Notes: generated from the letters alone by a model not told the origin. A DNA stretch of 64,000 bases from Clostridiales bacterium (GCA_017620475.1 JAFZQI010000045.1:1-64000); one strand, 5' to 3'; shown: positions 1 through 9,456, counted from the stretch's first letter. Program-made: numbers and translations.

Positions 1-116
1 ATTTGCTTGTCCTCAACGAGGAAATCGCTGAATGTCTTCTTGTCGGCATACCAACGTGTGTCCCACTCTTTGATGACACCGACGCGCAATCCATGGGGAT
101 TAACCTTCTGGCCCAT
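1..116 (-). CDS. rpsC: 30S ribosomal protein S3 (uS3), N-terminal part only
   Basis: Only the first 38 codons are inside the window; the gene runs off the left edge. The translation opens [20 protein letters not shown], the standard start of bacterial uS3, a 30S head protein at the mRNA entry channel. The ATG at 116 is preceded by an AAGGAGG-type ribosome binding site around 121-131. It follows rplV by 13 nt in the usual S10-operon order. Confidence 0.95.
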   Translation of the reverse strand, partial: MGQKVNPHGLRVGVIKEWDTRWYADKKTFSDFLVEDKQ

Positions 117-129
117 TCTTTATTCCTCC

Positions 130-606
130 TTATACTCTTTCCTTGAGAACTACAGTAACGTGACTTGTTCTCTTATTGATTCTCGATGCAGATCCTCTTG
201 CTCTCGGGATGAAGCGCTTCAGGATCGGTCCCTGGCTGCTGAATGCATCAGCAACATAAAGGCTGGATCTTGTCAGGCCATTGTTGTTTACTGCATTGGC
301 CTCAGCGGACTTCAGAGCCTTCTTCAGAACCGGGGATGCAATCTTCGGTGTGTACTCCAGGATCGCATAAGCTTCCTCCAGATCCTTACCCTTGATCAGA
401 TCAGCAACAACCTGAACCTTACGGGGTGTGATGCGGACATACTTAGCAATCGCCTTGCCCTGATCCTTGCCGATACCCAGAAGTTTCTTCTGCTTCTTGG
501 TAAGGACCGGCTTCTTCGCGTTCTTCTTCTGCTGCTTACCGTAAGCTTCGAGGATTTCAGCGCGATTTGATTCGATATAGTCTTTAGTCAACTTAACTTT
601 TTCCAC
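130..606 (-). CDS. rplV: 50S ribosomal protein L22 (uL22) with N-terminal extension
   Basis: uL22 lines the peptide exit tunnel and binds 23S rRNA. The core begins near residue 52 ([20 protein letters not shown]) and ends with the SHVTVVL strand. The protein is 158 residues, whereas bacterial uL22 is usually about 110. The extra length is a lysine-rich N-terminal segment of roughly 50 residues. The GTG start at 606 has a consensus GGGAGG site 8 nt upstream, and there is no Met codon near the usual start, so the extension looks real. It lies between rpsS and rpsC in the S10 operon. Confidence 0.95.
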   Translation of the reverse strand: MEKVKLTKDYIESNRAEILEAYGKQQKKNAKKPVLTKKQKKLLGIGKDQGKAIAKYVRITPRKVQVVADLIKGKDLEEAYAILEYTPKIASPVLKKALKSAEANAVNNNGLTRSSLYVADAFSSQGPILKRFIPRARGSASRINKRTSHVTVVLKERV

Positions 607-634
607 TATTTTTTCCTCCCTTCAAAGCTTACGA

Positions 635-913
635 TTATTTACCGCCGGACGACTTCTCACCGGCATGGCCTCTAAATGTTCTGGTCGGAGCGAACTCACC
701 CAGCTTGTGACCGATCATTTCTTCAACCACATAAACCGGAACATGACGTCTTCCGTCATAAACAGCGATCGTGTGTCCGACCATCTCAGGATAGATCGTC
801 GAAGCGCGAGACCAAGTCTGTACAACCTTTTTCTCATTCGCCGCGTTCATCGCATTGATTTTCTTCATCAGGGCATCCTGTACGAAATAACCCTTCTTGG
901 TTGATCTACTCAT
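635..913 (-). CDS. rpsS: 30S ribosomal protein S19 (uS19)
   Basis: The 92-residue protein has the normal length and the motifs [25 protein letters not shown] and [16 protein letters not shown]. uS19 sits in the 30S head and contacts the 30S-50S bridge. ATG at 913 has GGGAGG 7 nt upstream. It lies between rplB and rplV in S10-operon order. Confidence 0.97.
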   Translation of the reverse strand: MSRSTKKGYFVQDALMKKINAMNAANEKKVVQTWSRASTIYPEMVGHTIAVYDGRRHVPVYVVEEMIGHKLGEFAPTRTFRGHAGEKSSGGK

Positions 914-931
914 TATGGTTCCTCCCTTCGC

Positions 932-1759
932 TTACTTTCTACCCTTAACAATGTACTTGTTAGAATGCTTCTTCTTGTTTCTGGTCTTCTTACCAAGAGT
1001 CGGAACACCCCAAGGTGTAACAGGACCCGGCAGACCGATCGGGGATTTACCCTCACCACCACCGTGCGGGTGATCACAGGGGTTCATGACCACACCACGT
1101 ACTGCAGGTCTTACGCCCATGTGACGATGACGTCCGGCCTTACCGATGGACACGTTCTCGTGCTCATTGTTGCCGATAACACCGATCGTTGCACGGCACT
1201 TGATGGAAACCATACGAACCTCACCGGACGGGAGACGTACCTGAGCGAAATCGCCCTCTTTAGCCATCAGCTGTGCACCGGCACCTGCTGTTCTTACCAT
1301 CTGAGCACCCTTGCCGGGCTTGAGCTCGATGTTGTGGATCATAGTACCAACCGGGATGTTGCTGATCGGGAGCGCATTGCCCGCTACGATATCAACGTCT
1401 GTACCGGAAACTACCTTATCGCCGACCTTCAGGCCCTGAGGAGCCAGAATGTAGGACTTTGCACCATCTGCATACTGGATCAGCGCGATGAATGCGGTAC
1501 GGTTCGGATCATACTCGATAGCAACTACTGTTGCCGGGATACCATCTTTTGTTCTCTTCCAGTCAATAACACGGATCTTACGACGATTGCCGCCACCGAT
1601 GTGACGAACGGTGATACGTCCGTAAGAGTTACGTCCGCCTGACTTGCTGCGTGCAACGAGCAGACTCTTCTCGGGCTCCTTCTTCGTCAGGGAAGAAAAG
1701 TCCGCAACCGTCATGCTGCGTCTTGCAGGAGAAGTTGGATTAAAAGTCTTTACTGCCAT
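932..1759 (-). CDS. rplB: 50S ribosomal protein L2 (uL2)
   Basis: The protein is 275 residues, normal for uL2, which binds 23S rRNA near the peptidyl transferase centre. It has the N-terminal [13 protein letters not shown] segment and the conserved C-terminal [18 protein letters not shown] loop that holds the key histidine. A GGAG-containing site lies upstream of the ATG. It is followed after 18 nt by rpsS. Confidence 0.97.
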   Translation of the reverse strand: MAVKTFNPTSPARRSMTVADFSSLTKKEPEKSLLVARSKSGGRNSYGRITVRHIGGGNRRKIRVIDWKRTKDGIPATVVAIEYDPNRTAFIALIQYADGAKSYILAPQGLKVGDKVVSGTDVDIVAGNALPISNIPVGTMIHNIELKPGKGAQMVRTAGAGAQLMAKEGDFAQVRLPSGEVRMVSIKCRATIGVIGNNEHENVSIGKAGRHRHMGVRPAVRGVVMNPCDHPHGGGEGKSPIGLPGPVTPWGVPTLGKKTRNKKKHSNKYIVKGRK

Positions 1760-1791
1760 TTTCTCTCTTCACTCCTTTACCATCAGGCCGA

Positions 1792-2148
1792 TCACTGGCC
1801 GATTCCAAATTCTTCGATTGCTGTCTTATACTTCTTATCGGACTTAGTTGCCTTGCCGCCCTTACCAAGATAAGACGCTTCCTTAGCTTCCATGTCGATC
1901 GTCACAACTGCCTTCTTGAAAGAAGCAGTGGTTCCCTCAACATAACGCTGTCTCTTCTTCTTTCCATCGTAGTTAACAGTATTTACCGCGACTACCTTTA
2001 CGTCGAAGAGCTGCTCAACAGCCTTTCTTACGTCTGTCTTGGTTGCTGTCTTAGCGACGAGGAAAGTATACTTGCCGATCGCTGTGTCATAAGAGCTCTT
2101 CTCAGAGATGACCGGCTTGATGATGATGTCCTGCGGTGCCTTACTCAT
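1792..2148 (-). CDS. rplW: 50S ribosomal protein L23 (uL23)
   Basis: uL23 lies at the exit of the peptide tunnel and is a docking site for trigger factor and SRP. The 118-residue product has the typical IIKPVISEKS start and the VRKAVEQLFDVKVVAVNTVN segment. It is somewhat longer than the usual 95-100 residues because of a C-terminal charged tail (about residues 95-118). Its ATG overlaps the rplD stop codon by 4 nt, which suggests translational coupling. Confidence 0.96.
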   Translation of the reverse strand: MSKAPQDIIIKPVISEKSSYDTAIGKYTFLVAKTATKTDVRKAVEQLFDVKVVAVNTVNYDGKKKRQRYVEGTTASFKKAVVTIDMEAKEASYLGKGGKATKSDKKYKTAIEEFGIGQ

Positions 2149-2768
2149 ACGTACACCTCCATAATCTTCTCTGCAGCTTCCTTAGTCATGATGAAGGAAT
2201 CACACTTGAGGATGTCGAATACGTTGATCGTATTGACGAAAGCTGTCTTTACGGTAGGAATATTTCTGGAAGCCTTCTCAACGTTCTCGTTCTTGCCACC
2301 GAGTACTACCAGTGCGGAATCGGAAACCTTGATTGCCTTCATGAAATCTACCATGTTCTTGGTCTTCATTGTGTCGAAGTCAAGAGCGTCTACAACAACG
2401 ATCTTGCTGTCTGCCATCTTGGAAGAGAATGCAGACTTCATAGCCAGACGTCTGATCTTCTTCGGAACGGTGTAGCTGTAAGATCTCGGCTTAGGCCCAA
2501 AGATGATGCCGCCGCCAACATACTGAGCAGAACGAGTGGAACCGTGACGTGCACGACCGGTACCCTTCTGACGGTACGGACGCTTTCCGCCGCCTCTTAC
2601 TTCGCTTCTTGTTTTCGTGGAATGTGTGCCCTGACGACGATTAGCCAGAATGTTGAGTACTACTGTACGCATTGCTGCAGCGTTCGGCTCAATACCGAAG
2701 ATCGCGTCAGAAAGATCCATCGATCCGACAACGGCTCCACTAAGATTCAAAATATCAATTTTAGCCAT
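2145..2768 (-). CDS. rplD: 50S ribosomal protein L4 (uL4)
   Basis: The 207-residue product is full length. It has the extended tunnel loop region GGGKRPYRQKGTGRARHGS and the globular domain that follows. uL4 binds 23S rRNA and in some bacteria also represses its own S10 operon through the leader RNA. GGAGG lies 10 nt upstream of the ATG. It overlaps rplW by 4 nt. Confidence 0.97.
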   Translation of the reverse strand: MAKIDILNLSGAVVGSMDLSDAIFGIEPNAAAMRTVVLNILANRRQGTHSTKTRSEVRGGGKRPYRQKGTGRARHGSTRSAQYVGGGIIFGPKPRSYSYTVPKKIRRLAMKSAFSSKMADSKIVVVDALDFDTMKTKNMVDFMKAIKVSDSALVVLGGKNENVEKASRNIPTVKTAFVNTINVFDILKCDSFIMTKEAAEKIMEVYV

Positions 2769-2793
2769 TTCTTAGTTCCTCCTTGTCGTCGAA

Positions 2794-3423
2794 TTACTTA
2801 GCCTTTACAGACGACGTGATTGTTACGATGCCGCCCTTAGGACCCGGAACCGCGCCCTTAAGAACGAGGATTCCTCTCTCGCCGTCAACACTGACGACCG
2901 TCAGATTCTGTACTGTGCAATTCACAGCGCCCATGTGACCAGGCATCTTCTTGCCGGGGAGAACACGAGCCGGTGTGGAGTTCGCACCCAGAGAACCTAC
3001 ACGTCTGTGGTACATGGAACCGTGTCCGTCCGGACCGCCCTTCTGACCATGACGCTTGATGTTACCCTGGTAACCTTTACCCTTTGATACACCGCTAACG
3101 TCAACATGATCGCCAACGTTGAGCATGTCGGAGACCTTGATCTCCTGACCGAGTGTGTAATCTTCCTCAGTCTTAAACTCACGGATAGTACGCTTAACGC
3201 TAACCTCAGCCTTTGCGAACTGTCCCTTGTCCGGCTTATTTACAAGCTTCTCGCGAATGTCGCCTGTTGCAACCTTCACTGCCTTGTAGCCGTCCTTTTC
3301 TACCGTCTTGTTCTGAATAACAAACATAGGATTGCATTCAATAACGGTTGCAGGCACTGCCAGACCGCTCTCATCGAAGAGCTGTGTCATGCCGGCCTTT
3401 TTGCCAAGTACGAACTTTGTCAT
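2794..3423 (-). CDS. rplC: 50S ribosomal protein L3 (uL3)
   Basis: The 209-residue product starts KFVLGKKAGMTQLFDESG and contains the GQKGGPDGHGSMYHRR region typical of uL3, which reaches toward the peptidyl transferase centre. The ATG at 3423 has GGAGG 10 nt upstream. The 107-nt gap to rpsJ is the longest inside the operon and contains no clear gene. Confidence 0.97.
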   Translation of the reverse strand: MTKFVLGKKAGMTQLFDESGLAVPATVIECNPMFVIQNKTVEKDGYKAVKVATGDIREKLVNKPDKGQFAKAEVSVKRTIREFKTEEDYTLGQEIKVSDMLNVGDHVDVSGVSKGKGYQGNIKRHGQKGGPDGHGSMYHRRVGSLGANSTPARVLPGKKMPGHMGAVNCTVQNLTVVSVDGERGILVLKGAVPGPKGGIVTITSSVKAK

Positions 3424-3530
3424 TTTGTTGTTTCCTCCTATTTAGGTTATTGGTTCGCGATATGAGTCTCACGAACATGACCTCCGCATATCCTGCCGCT
3501 TGGACTGCCGGCAAGACGCGGAAAATGCCC

Positions 3531-3842
3531 TTAAGCCTTAAGCTCAATGCTAACGCCGGCGGGCAAGTCAAGCTTTGTAAGTGCATCGATAGTCTTCTGA
3601 CTCGGTGCGAAGATGTCGATCAGACGCTTATGCGTACGGAGCTCGAACTGCTCACGGGAATCCTTATACTTATGAGGAGAACGCAGGATCGTGGTGATTT
3701 CTTTCTCTGTCGGGAGCGGGATCGGACCGGAGAAGCTTGCGCCTGTTCTGGTGACTGTCTCGACGATGCGTGCTGCACTCTGATCAAGGAGCTCGTGATC
3801 ATAAGCCTTAAGCTTAATTCTGACCTTCTGATTTGTTGCCAT
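3531..3842 (-). CDS. rpsJ: 30S ribosomal protein S10 (uS10)
   Basis: First gene of the S10 operon; uS10 sits in the 30S head and is also NusE in transcription antitermination. The product is 103 residues starting [17 protein letters not shown]. The reading frame stays open for 33 codons upstream, but the ATG at 3842 is chosen because it has GGAGG 7 nt upstream and gives the family's normal length. Confidence 0.97.
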   Translation of the reverse strand: MATNQKVRIKLKAYDHELLDQSAARIVETVTRTGASFSGPIPLPTEKEITTILRSPHKYKDSREQFELRTHKRLIDIFAPSQKTIDALTKLDLPAGVSIELKA

Positions 3843-4116
3843 TGTAGTTTCCTCCAATTTCTTTGCTGTTGTTTTTTCTTCACCCTGTTCAGCGTTTCTT
3901 CTGATCCCATCATAAAACCCAGGAAACCAGTTACCGCACACTACGGCACTTTGGGCCTGGGCATGTGTTCTTCAAAACACACGCTGTATCTTCGGGTTCT
4001 TCGCCGGAGATCTATGTCTCCGACTGCTCTGCCTAAGTTACCCGCTTTCTAAAGCACAGCCCGCTTTATCCGGCGGCAATCTCAAGCTTCAACGCTTACG
4101 CATATAAAGTCGCGCA
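3843..4116 (-). promoter_or_regulatory. S10 operon leader RNA
   Basis: This 274-nt stretch between the inferred transcription start (about 4116) and rpsJ holds no gene. It contains several inverted repeats: a CCCAGG/CCTGGG pair at 3918-3961, a GTGTGTTTT/AAGAACACA-type pair around 3964-3982, and a GGAGA/TCTCC pair around 4006-4021. Long structured leaders control S10 operons in other bacteria through L4, so a regulatory role is a reasonable inference. I cannot match it to a known leader class by eye. Confidence 0.5.
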
Positions 4117-4122
4117 GGAGAA

Positions 4123-4151
4123 ATTATACAACGCATGTCTAGGGTTTGCAA
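4123..4151 (-). promoter_or_regulatory. sigma-A type promoter of the S10 operon
   Basis: On the minus strand there is TTGCAA at 4146-4151 and a perfect TATAAT at 4123-4128, separated by 17 nt. It reads toward rpsJ. Confidence 0.8.
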
Positions 4152-4198
4152 GCATTATTTTGAAAAAAGGCTGATTTTTTCGCGTCAAAAGCACTGTT

Positions 4199-5119
4199 CT
4201 ACTTCGAACTATCTGAAATCAGGGCTTTTACGGCTTCCTGAGAGAAGTGATATTTCTGATCACAGAAATGACACTCAAGATCTATCCCATTGGGATCGAG
4301 CGAGAGTTCCTCCAGATCTTTCCTGCCGATTGCCATAAGATTCTTCTCCATTCGTTCTCTGGAACAGTTACACTGATATGACACTTCCCTGCCTTCAAGG
4401 AAACAGATGTCCTTATCTCCTAAGAACATATCCAGGATCTTCTCCGGGTTCATTCCTTCCTGAAGAAGAAATGTCACTTCGGGGAAACCGCCGCTCACGC
4501 GTTCTTCCAAATAAGAGATCGTCTCCTCATCCGCACCCGGGAGAAGCTGTACCATGAAGCCGCCCGCACATGTCACGCCCTTCGAATCAAGACCGACTCC
4601 GAGAGAGACGATGGACGGCGTTTGTTCCGACGACGCCAGATAATAGGTGAAATCTTCCGCAATCTCACCGGAAACCAGTTCCACCTGCCCGATGTAGGGC
4701 TCCTTAAGTCCGAAATCCTTCACTACCGTCAGTTTGCCATTTCCTACCGCGGCTCCGACATTGAGTTTACCCGGACGGTGATAGGTGGTCTCCACGACCG
4801 GTTCCAGGCAATACCCTCTAACATGGCCATGGGAATCCGCAACCGCAGTGATGCCCTGGATCGGTCCATCTGACCGGAGATTCACGGTAAGCGAATCCCC
4901 ATCGCTCTTGAGGGTATCCGCAAGAAAAAGTGTCCCCGTAAGAAAGCGTCCCAATGCCGCCGTGGCTACCGGTGAAGTCTTATGGATCCGAAGTGCTTCT
5001 GATACCAGCTTTGTTGACCGGATCGCCAGAGCCCGTACTTTCCCCTCAAGTGCCGTTGCTGTCACCATATAATCCGAATCATCCGTTGGTGATCCGGGAG
5101 CTAAATAAAAGTCATTCAT
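4199..5119 (-). CDS. hslO: Hsp33, redox-activated holdase chaperone
   Basis: Hsp33 is a cytosolic chaperone activated when oxidation releases its zinc and forms disulfides. The 306-residue product is full length. The C-terminal zinc motif is intact: Cys250-x-Cys252 and Cys283-xx-Cys286. The N-terminal chaperone domain includes the VTATALEGKVRALAIRST segment. It overlaps the upstream methyltransferase gene by 8 nt, so both are probably on one transcript with the FtsEX genes. Confidence 0.93.
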   Translation of the reverse strand: MNDFYLAPGSPTDDSDYMVTATALEGKVRALAIRSTKLVSEALRIHKTSPVATAALGRFLTGTLFLADTLKSDGDSLTVNLRSDGPIQGITAVADSHGHVRGYCLEPVVETTYHRPGKLNVGAAVGNGKLTVVKDFGLKEPYIGQVELVSGEIAEDFTYYLASSEQTPSIVSLGVGLDSKGVTCAGGFMVQLLPGADEETISYLEERVSGGFPEVTFLLQEGMNPEKILDMFLGDKDICFLEGREVSYQCNCSRERMEKNLMAIGRKDLEELSLDPNGIDLECHFCDQKYHFSQEAVKALISDSSK

Positions 5120-5936
5120 TTCTTTTTCCCCGTTTAATAATCGTATTCGGTGCAGGCATCTGACTATCCTTCGGCCTTCTCAGGCAGTAGAAAATCCTCT
5201 CGTCTTTGTCCCCGGGCTTTCTCTTCTTAAGATCGCCGAAAACGGTGACTACTTCCAACCCGCAGGATTCTGCAAGACTTCGGATCTCTTCATCCGAATA
5301 ATACCGCTCGACGATCTCCTCATCACAGCGGTGATACTTTTCACCATCATCCGAACCGAACATCGTCAGTGACGCATAATTCATCCCTTCGGCCGAATCG
5401 TATTCATTCTCCCACAGCACGGCGAACTTTTCTTCAATCGTATAGAAGAATCCGTCCCCCAGAGTGTCCAGGAAATGCTTCTGCGTAGCCACATCGAAGA
5501 TGAAAAGCCCACCCGGATTCAGAAAGCAATGGAAAGACATAAGCAGGTCTTTCAGTGCTTTTGGATCAGTAATATGATTGACCGTATCCAGAAGAGAAAC
5601 AAAGACATCCATCGTTCCGAAAAGGTCCAGCTCCGTCATATCCTGACAAAGAAGAAGGATCTTCTGTTTCTCCTTCTCGGCCCGTTTCCCCGCTCGATCG
5701 AGCATCGGGAGGGAATCGTCGACACCTACTGTATCATATCCTTTTTTCGCGAATTCGCAAGTTACCGCGCCGGTTCCGCACCCCAGATCGCAAAGAAGGA
5801 GGCGTCCGTCATCACCGTCTCCGCTTTGACGTCCGTAGCGTTTTGCGATCCAGTCAACAAAATCCGCCCACGCACGGGGATCAAGATCCTGCTGGAATGC
5901 ATCATAGTAATCGGCTAGAAAATCATAAGCTGACAT
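5112..5936 (-). CDS. class I SAM-dependent methyltransferase, substrate unknown
   Basis: The SAM-binding fold is clear: motif I reads LLLCDLGCGTGAVTCEFAKKGYDTVGVD near residues 58-85, followed by a TELDLFGTMDVFVSLLDTVNH segment. The start is placed at the ATG at 5936 (MSAYDFLADYYDAF), which is how this family usually begins; an in-frame extension of 34 codons upstream would run back into the peptidase gene. The product is 274 residues. A small-molecule or protein substrate cannot be read from sequence. Confidence 0.8.
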   Translation of the reverse strand: MSAYDFLADYYDAFQQDLDPRAWADFVDWIAKRYGRQSGDGDDGRLLLCDLGCGTGAVTCEFAKKGYDTVGVDDSLPMLDRAGKRAEKEKQKILLLCQDMTELDLFGTMDVFVSLLDTVNHITDPKALKDLLMSFHCFLNPGGLFIFDVATQKHFLDTLGDGFFYTIEEKFAVLWENEYDSAEGMNYASLTMFGSDDGEKYHRCDEEIVERYYSDEEIRSLAESCGLEVVTVFGDLKKRKPGDKDERIFYCLRRPKDSQMPAPNTIIKRGKRNE

Positions 5937-5941
5937 ATTTC

Positions 5942-7336
5942 TTATCCTTGAATATAGGGAACCGGATCGACTTTCTCTCCGTTCACTCTTACTTCGAAGT
6001 GCAAATGCGGACTTGTAGATGTGCCGGTGCTGCCGCATTCGGCAATCGTCTGTCCGGCTACGACATAGTCGCCGACAGATACATATACGTCACGGCAGTG
6101 CGCATAGGTCGTCGTAATTCCGTTACCATGGTCGATCACGCAATAATTTCCGTAGTTGACGCTTCCCGTATTCTGACCCTCGACCGGTTCTTCTACCTTG
6201 ATCACGGTTCCATCCGCCGCAGCTACGATCGGGTTGCCGTACTCACCGCCGAGGTCAACGCCCCAGTGCATCTTATCGTAGTGATAGATCGGATGATAAC
6301 GCATTCCGAAGGGCGAATATACGGTGTAGTCACCCGGATACGGCCAGGTCATTTTCATAGCGGGAGAAGACGAACTGCTTCCGCCGCCATTACCGCTTCC
6401 GTTGTTACTGCTGTTTCCACCGCTGTTGTTGCTGCTTCCGCCACCGTTTCCGTTACTTGCCGGCGTAGGTGCTGAGCCTGAATTAGAGGTTTCTTTCTGC
6501 TGGGCAGCAGCGGTTGCTGCCGCTCTTGCGCGTTCTTCCTCTTCTCTTTGCTGCTGAAGTCTTCTGATCTCGTCATCGAGACGATCCGCTTCTTCTTTGA
6601 AAGATTCTTCTTTCTGCTCCCATCTGGAGAGTTTACCGGATGTTTCCTCCAATGCCTCTTCGGTCACCCCGATACGGTTTCGGAGTTCTTCAAGCTGTGC
6701 CTGTTTCTCTTCTGCGATTGCCTGCATGTCCTCCGCTTCCTGAAGCGCATAGACGCTCTTCAGTTCTGCATCGTCCATCGCGATCGTAAGCTGGTCGATC
6801 ATCTGAAGGTCTGCATCACCGATCATGGAGATCAATTCAAGATTGGTGAAGAAACCGGCAATGCTGTCAGAATCCAAAAGGATCTCCAGTGTGGACTTGT
6901 TTTCATAGGCAAACATGACGCTGATACGCTCCGCGTATTCTTCTCTCTTGGCCTGAAGATTCTCCTGCGATTTGATGTATTCATCAAGCGCTTCCTGTTT
7001 TGCAAGGAGAGCCGCTGCATATTGCTCGGAGATTTCTTCATACTGCGCCATCTGCTCATCACTTAAGCCCTTCAGTTCAGCCAGTTCTCCGGAAAGTTCC
7101 CCTTTCTTCTCTCTTAGTTCATCGACCATCTCCGCAGCTTCCTGTGCTTTGCGCTGCGCCTCATCTCTCTGCTCTCTGGCGTCTTCGAGGTCATCCCGGG
7201 ATGGGGTATAAGCAAGGAAATACCGATCAACGGCACGGATCGGTTTTCTGTTCAGAACAGAAAACATAGAAGCACATACTGCTATGGTAAGAAGTACGGC
7301 CAGGACTTTCTTTACTCTTCCGGTAATACGGATCAT
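5942..7336 (-). CDS. coiled-coil M23 (LytM-type) peptidoglycan endopeptidase
   Basis: The 464-residue protein has an N-terminal signal or anchor segment (residues 8-27), a long Glu/Lys/Gln-rich coiled coil (about 50-275), a Ser/Gly/Asn-rich linker (about 280-325) and a C-terminal M23 domain. The zinc ligands are intact: His357 and Asp361 in HWGVDL, and His446 in HLHFE; catalytic His413 is in YAHC. The fold order and the position directly after ftsEX match divisome hydrolases of the EnvC/PcsB type, which FtsEX activates across the membrane. Unlike E. coli EnvC, this one should be enzymatically active. Confidence 0.88.
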   Translation of the reverse strand: MIRITGRVKKVLAVLLTIAVCASMFSVLNRKPIRAVDRYFLAYTPSRDDLEDAREQRDEAQRKAQEAAEMVDELREKKGELSGELAELKGLSDEQMAQYEEISEQYAAALLAKQEALDEYIKSQENLQAKREEYAERISVMFAYENKSTLEILLDSDSIAGFFTNLELISMIGDADLQMIDQLTIAMDDAELKSVYALQEAEDMQAIAEEKQAQLEELRNRIGVTEEALEETSGKLSRWEQKEESFKEEADRLDDEIRRLQQQREEEERARAAATAAAQQKETSNSGSAPTPASNGNGGGSSNNSGGNSSNNGSGNGGGSSSSSPAMKMTWPYPGDYTVYSPFGMRYHPIYHYDKMHWGVDLGGEYGNPIVAAADGTVIKVEEPVEGQNTGSVNYGNYCVIDHGNGITTTYAHCRDVYVSVGDYVVAGQTIAECGSTGTSTSPHLHFEVRVNGEKVDPVPYIQG

Positions 7337-7348
7337 AGCGCCACCTCG

Positions 7349-8248
7349 TTACACTTTCACGTACTTGCGTACGGCGATGCCACTTCCGATGGAACCGATG
7401 ATCACTCCGCATGCCAGGCAAAGGATCAGTACGGACAGCGAGAGGTTCTTCATAGGAAGGATGGCATAGATACTGGTGGGGGCAACATTCTTCATGGCCT
7501 TCTGGTAAAGCGCGTCATAGGCAAAATAGGTGATTCCCCAGGCGCAAAGCGCGCTGACCAGTCCGACGATCGCGCCTTCAACGATATACGGAAGGCGGAT
7601 ATAGCCATTGGTCGCTCCGACGAATTTCATGATGGCGATCTCCGTGGATCGTGAATAAACGGAGATACGTACCATATTAGATATAATGAACAATGATATA
7701 AGGAAAAGTACCGTAAACGCGATGACCGTGGTGATATTTACAGTCCTGGTGGCACGGGTGAGGAACTTCATGACGTTGCTTTCCTGCATAACTTTCTCAA
7801 TTCCGGGGATCGCTCGGATCCGCATGACGACTTCGTCTGCGTAGGACGGATCCGTCAGCTGAACCGTAACCGTGTACGGAAGATAGGTATTGTAGTCGAA
7901 GTCATCCAGGATCGAAGCACTGTCACCCAGTTCTTTTCGAAAACGATTATAATTCTCTTCCGGTGAAAGGCCGTGGTATTCCTTGATCTGCTGAGGATTG
8001 CTCTGCAGATAGCTGACCAGCATATCCATCTGTTCCTGTGTGCAGCCCAGCTTCATGTACACTTCGATCGGCGGCTGCTGCCCGACCTTCTTCATGACAA
8101 AGCGCGCATTGGCCGAGAAAATGAAGAACACGGACATCAGAAGGAGCATCAGGAGGATCGTGGTGATTGAAGCTACCGTCACCAGAGGATGGCGGATGAT
8201 GCCCTGAAAACCCTCTTTAAATGAATTCCACAATGCACGAATACTCAT
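7349..8248 (-). CDS. ftsX: cell division protein FtsX
   Basis: FtsX is the membrane part of FtsEX, which couples ATP hydrolysis to septal wall hydrolase activity. The 299-residue product has one N-terminal membrane helix (about 22-44), an extracellular domain (about 45-165) and three C-terminal helices, the usual four-helix plan. The ATG overlaps the ftsE stop by 4 nt and has GGAGG 7 nt upstream. The M23 peptidase that FtsX probably contacts follows 12 nt later. Confidence 0.93.
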   Translation of the reverse strand: MSIRALWNSFKEGFQGIIRHPLVTVASITTILLMLLLMSVFFIFSANARFVMKKVGQQPPIEVYMKLGCTQEQMDMLVSYLQSNPQQIKEYHGLSPEENYNRFRKELGDSASILDDFDYNTYLPYTVTVQLTDPSYADEVVMRIRAIPGIEKVMQESNVMKFLTRATRTVNITTVIAFTVLFLISLFIISNMVRISVYSRSTEIAIMKFVGATNGYIRLPYIVEGAIVGLVSALCAWGITYFAYDALYQKAMKNVAPTSIYAILPMKNLSLSVLILCLACGVIIGSIGSGIAVRKYVKV

Positions 8249-9456
8249 TCCCGGTCCTCCTTCCTGCTCGAAGGAATATCCGGATCATCAAAATCCTCCA
8301 AAGAACGGGATTCTTTTTTCTTCCCTTTTTCCTTATCTTTTCCCTTGGCTTTTCTCTTCCATCTATCCTTGCCTTTTCCCTTCTCCTCTTCTTTATCCGA
8401 AGGTGATTCGGGCAAGACGTCTTCCTCCTCGGAGGGGAATACCGGGAGCGGCTCTTCTTTATTCGGCTTAGAAGCATTCTCTTCCTTCTTTTCCGGAAGA
8501 GACGTCTCTATCTCTTCTTTCTTCGGACTCTCTGTCTCGGATCCTTCATTTTCCGTCACAAGGACTATTGGCGATTCTTCTTTTTTCACTGAAGGAGACT
8601 TGAGGGATTCTTCTTTTTTTATCGGCTTTGCAGGGACGGTTTCTTCCGCATCTGTTGGGAACTTCGGAAGATCCTCATCCGGTTTTTCTTCCGGCGTATC
8701 AAGAAGCACGGCCGGTGCCGAAGGTTTTTCCGGAGTAAACTCATCGATCATCGACTTCGGAAGTGCCATCTTATCCTCGGCCGTATATCCGGAACCGAAT
8801 TCGTCACGGATAATCAGACCGTCTTCCACCTCGATGACACGTTTCTTCATTCGGTCGACGAGGTTACTGTCATGGGTACATACGACCACGGTCGTCCCGT
8901 TTCTGTTGATCTCCTGAAGGAGCGCCATGATCGACTCCGAAGTCTCGGGATCCAGGTTTCCTGTCGGTTCGTCCGCAACGATCAGCTTCGGGCTATTAAG
9001 CATGGCGCGGGCAATGGCTACGCGCTGCTGTTCACCGCCCGAAAGCTCCAGCGGCATCGAGTTTGCTTTATCGCGAAGGCCTACCGCACCCAGGACAATA
9101 TCAACCATCTGATGCAGTTTTTTCTTGGGAACGCCGATGATCTCACCGGCGAAAGCGATATTCTCTTCCACCGTCTTTGTCTCGATCAGGCGGAAGTCCT
9201 GATAGATGATGCCGATCTGTCGGCGAAGGATCGGCACCAGTGCCCGGGGCATCTTGGAAATGCAGAACTTATCGATGATGACCAGTCCTTCGGTCGGCTT
9301 CTCCTCACGGGTAATACACTTCATAAGTGTGGATTTGCCGGATCCGCTCTTGCCGATAATGAACACGAATTCTCCGTCACGGATAACAAACGTCACTCCG
9401 CGGAGTGCATCCGTGCCGGTCTTGTATGTCTTATGTACATTTTCAAAACGTATCAA
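8245..9456 (-). CDS. ftsE: cell division ATPase FtsE with long charged C-terminal tail
   Basis: The ABC ATPase core occupies residues 1-228: Walker [10 protein letters not shown] (36-44), signature LSGGEQQR (138-145), Walker B LIVADEP and the H-loop VVCTHD. FtsE normally ends near 228 residues; this one has about 175 more, rich in Glu, Lys, Pro and Ser with imperfect KKEES/KPEE repeats, probably disordered. The start is TTG at 9456 with an AGGA site 8 nt upstream; no better start is seen. Confidence 0.93.
   Translation of the reverse strand: MIRFENVHKTYKTGTDALRGVTFVIRDGEFVFIIGKSGSGKSTLMKCITREEKPTEGLVIIDKFCISKMPRALVPILRRQIGIIYQDFRLIETKTVEENIAFAGEIIGVPKKKLHQMVDIVLGAVGLRDKANSMPLELSGGEQQRVAIARAMLNSPKLIVADEPTGNLDPETSESIMALLQEINRNGTTVVVCTHDSNLVDRMKKRVIEVEDGLIIRDEFGSGYTAEDKMALPKSMIDEFTPEKPSAPAVLLDTPEEKPDEDLPKFPTDAEETVPAKPIKKEESLKSPSVKKEESPIVLVTENEGSETESPKKEEIETSLPEKKEENASKPNKEEPLPVFPSEEEDVLPESPSDKEEEKGKGKDRWKRKAKGKDKEKGKKKESRSLEDFDDPDIPSSRKEDRE

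Noticed and set aside
3843-3941. An upstream in-frame extension of rpsJ
   Set aside because: The extra 33 codons lack a start with a ribosome binding site and give an atypical length; the ATG at 3842 fits the family.
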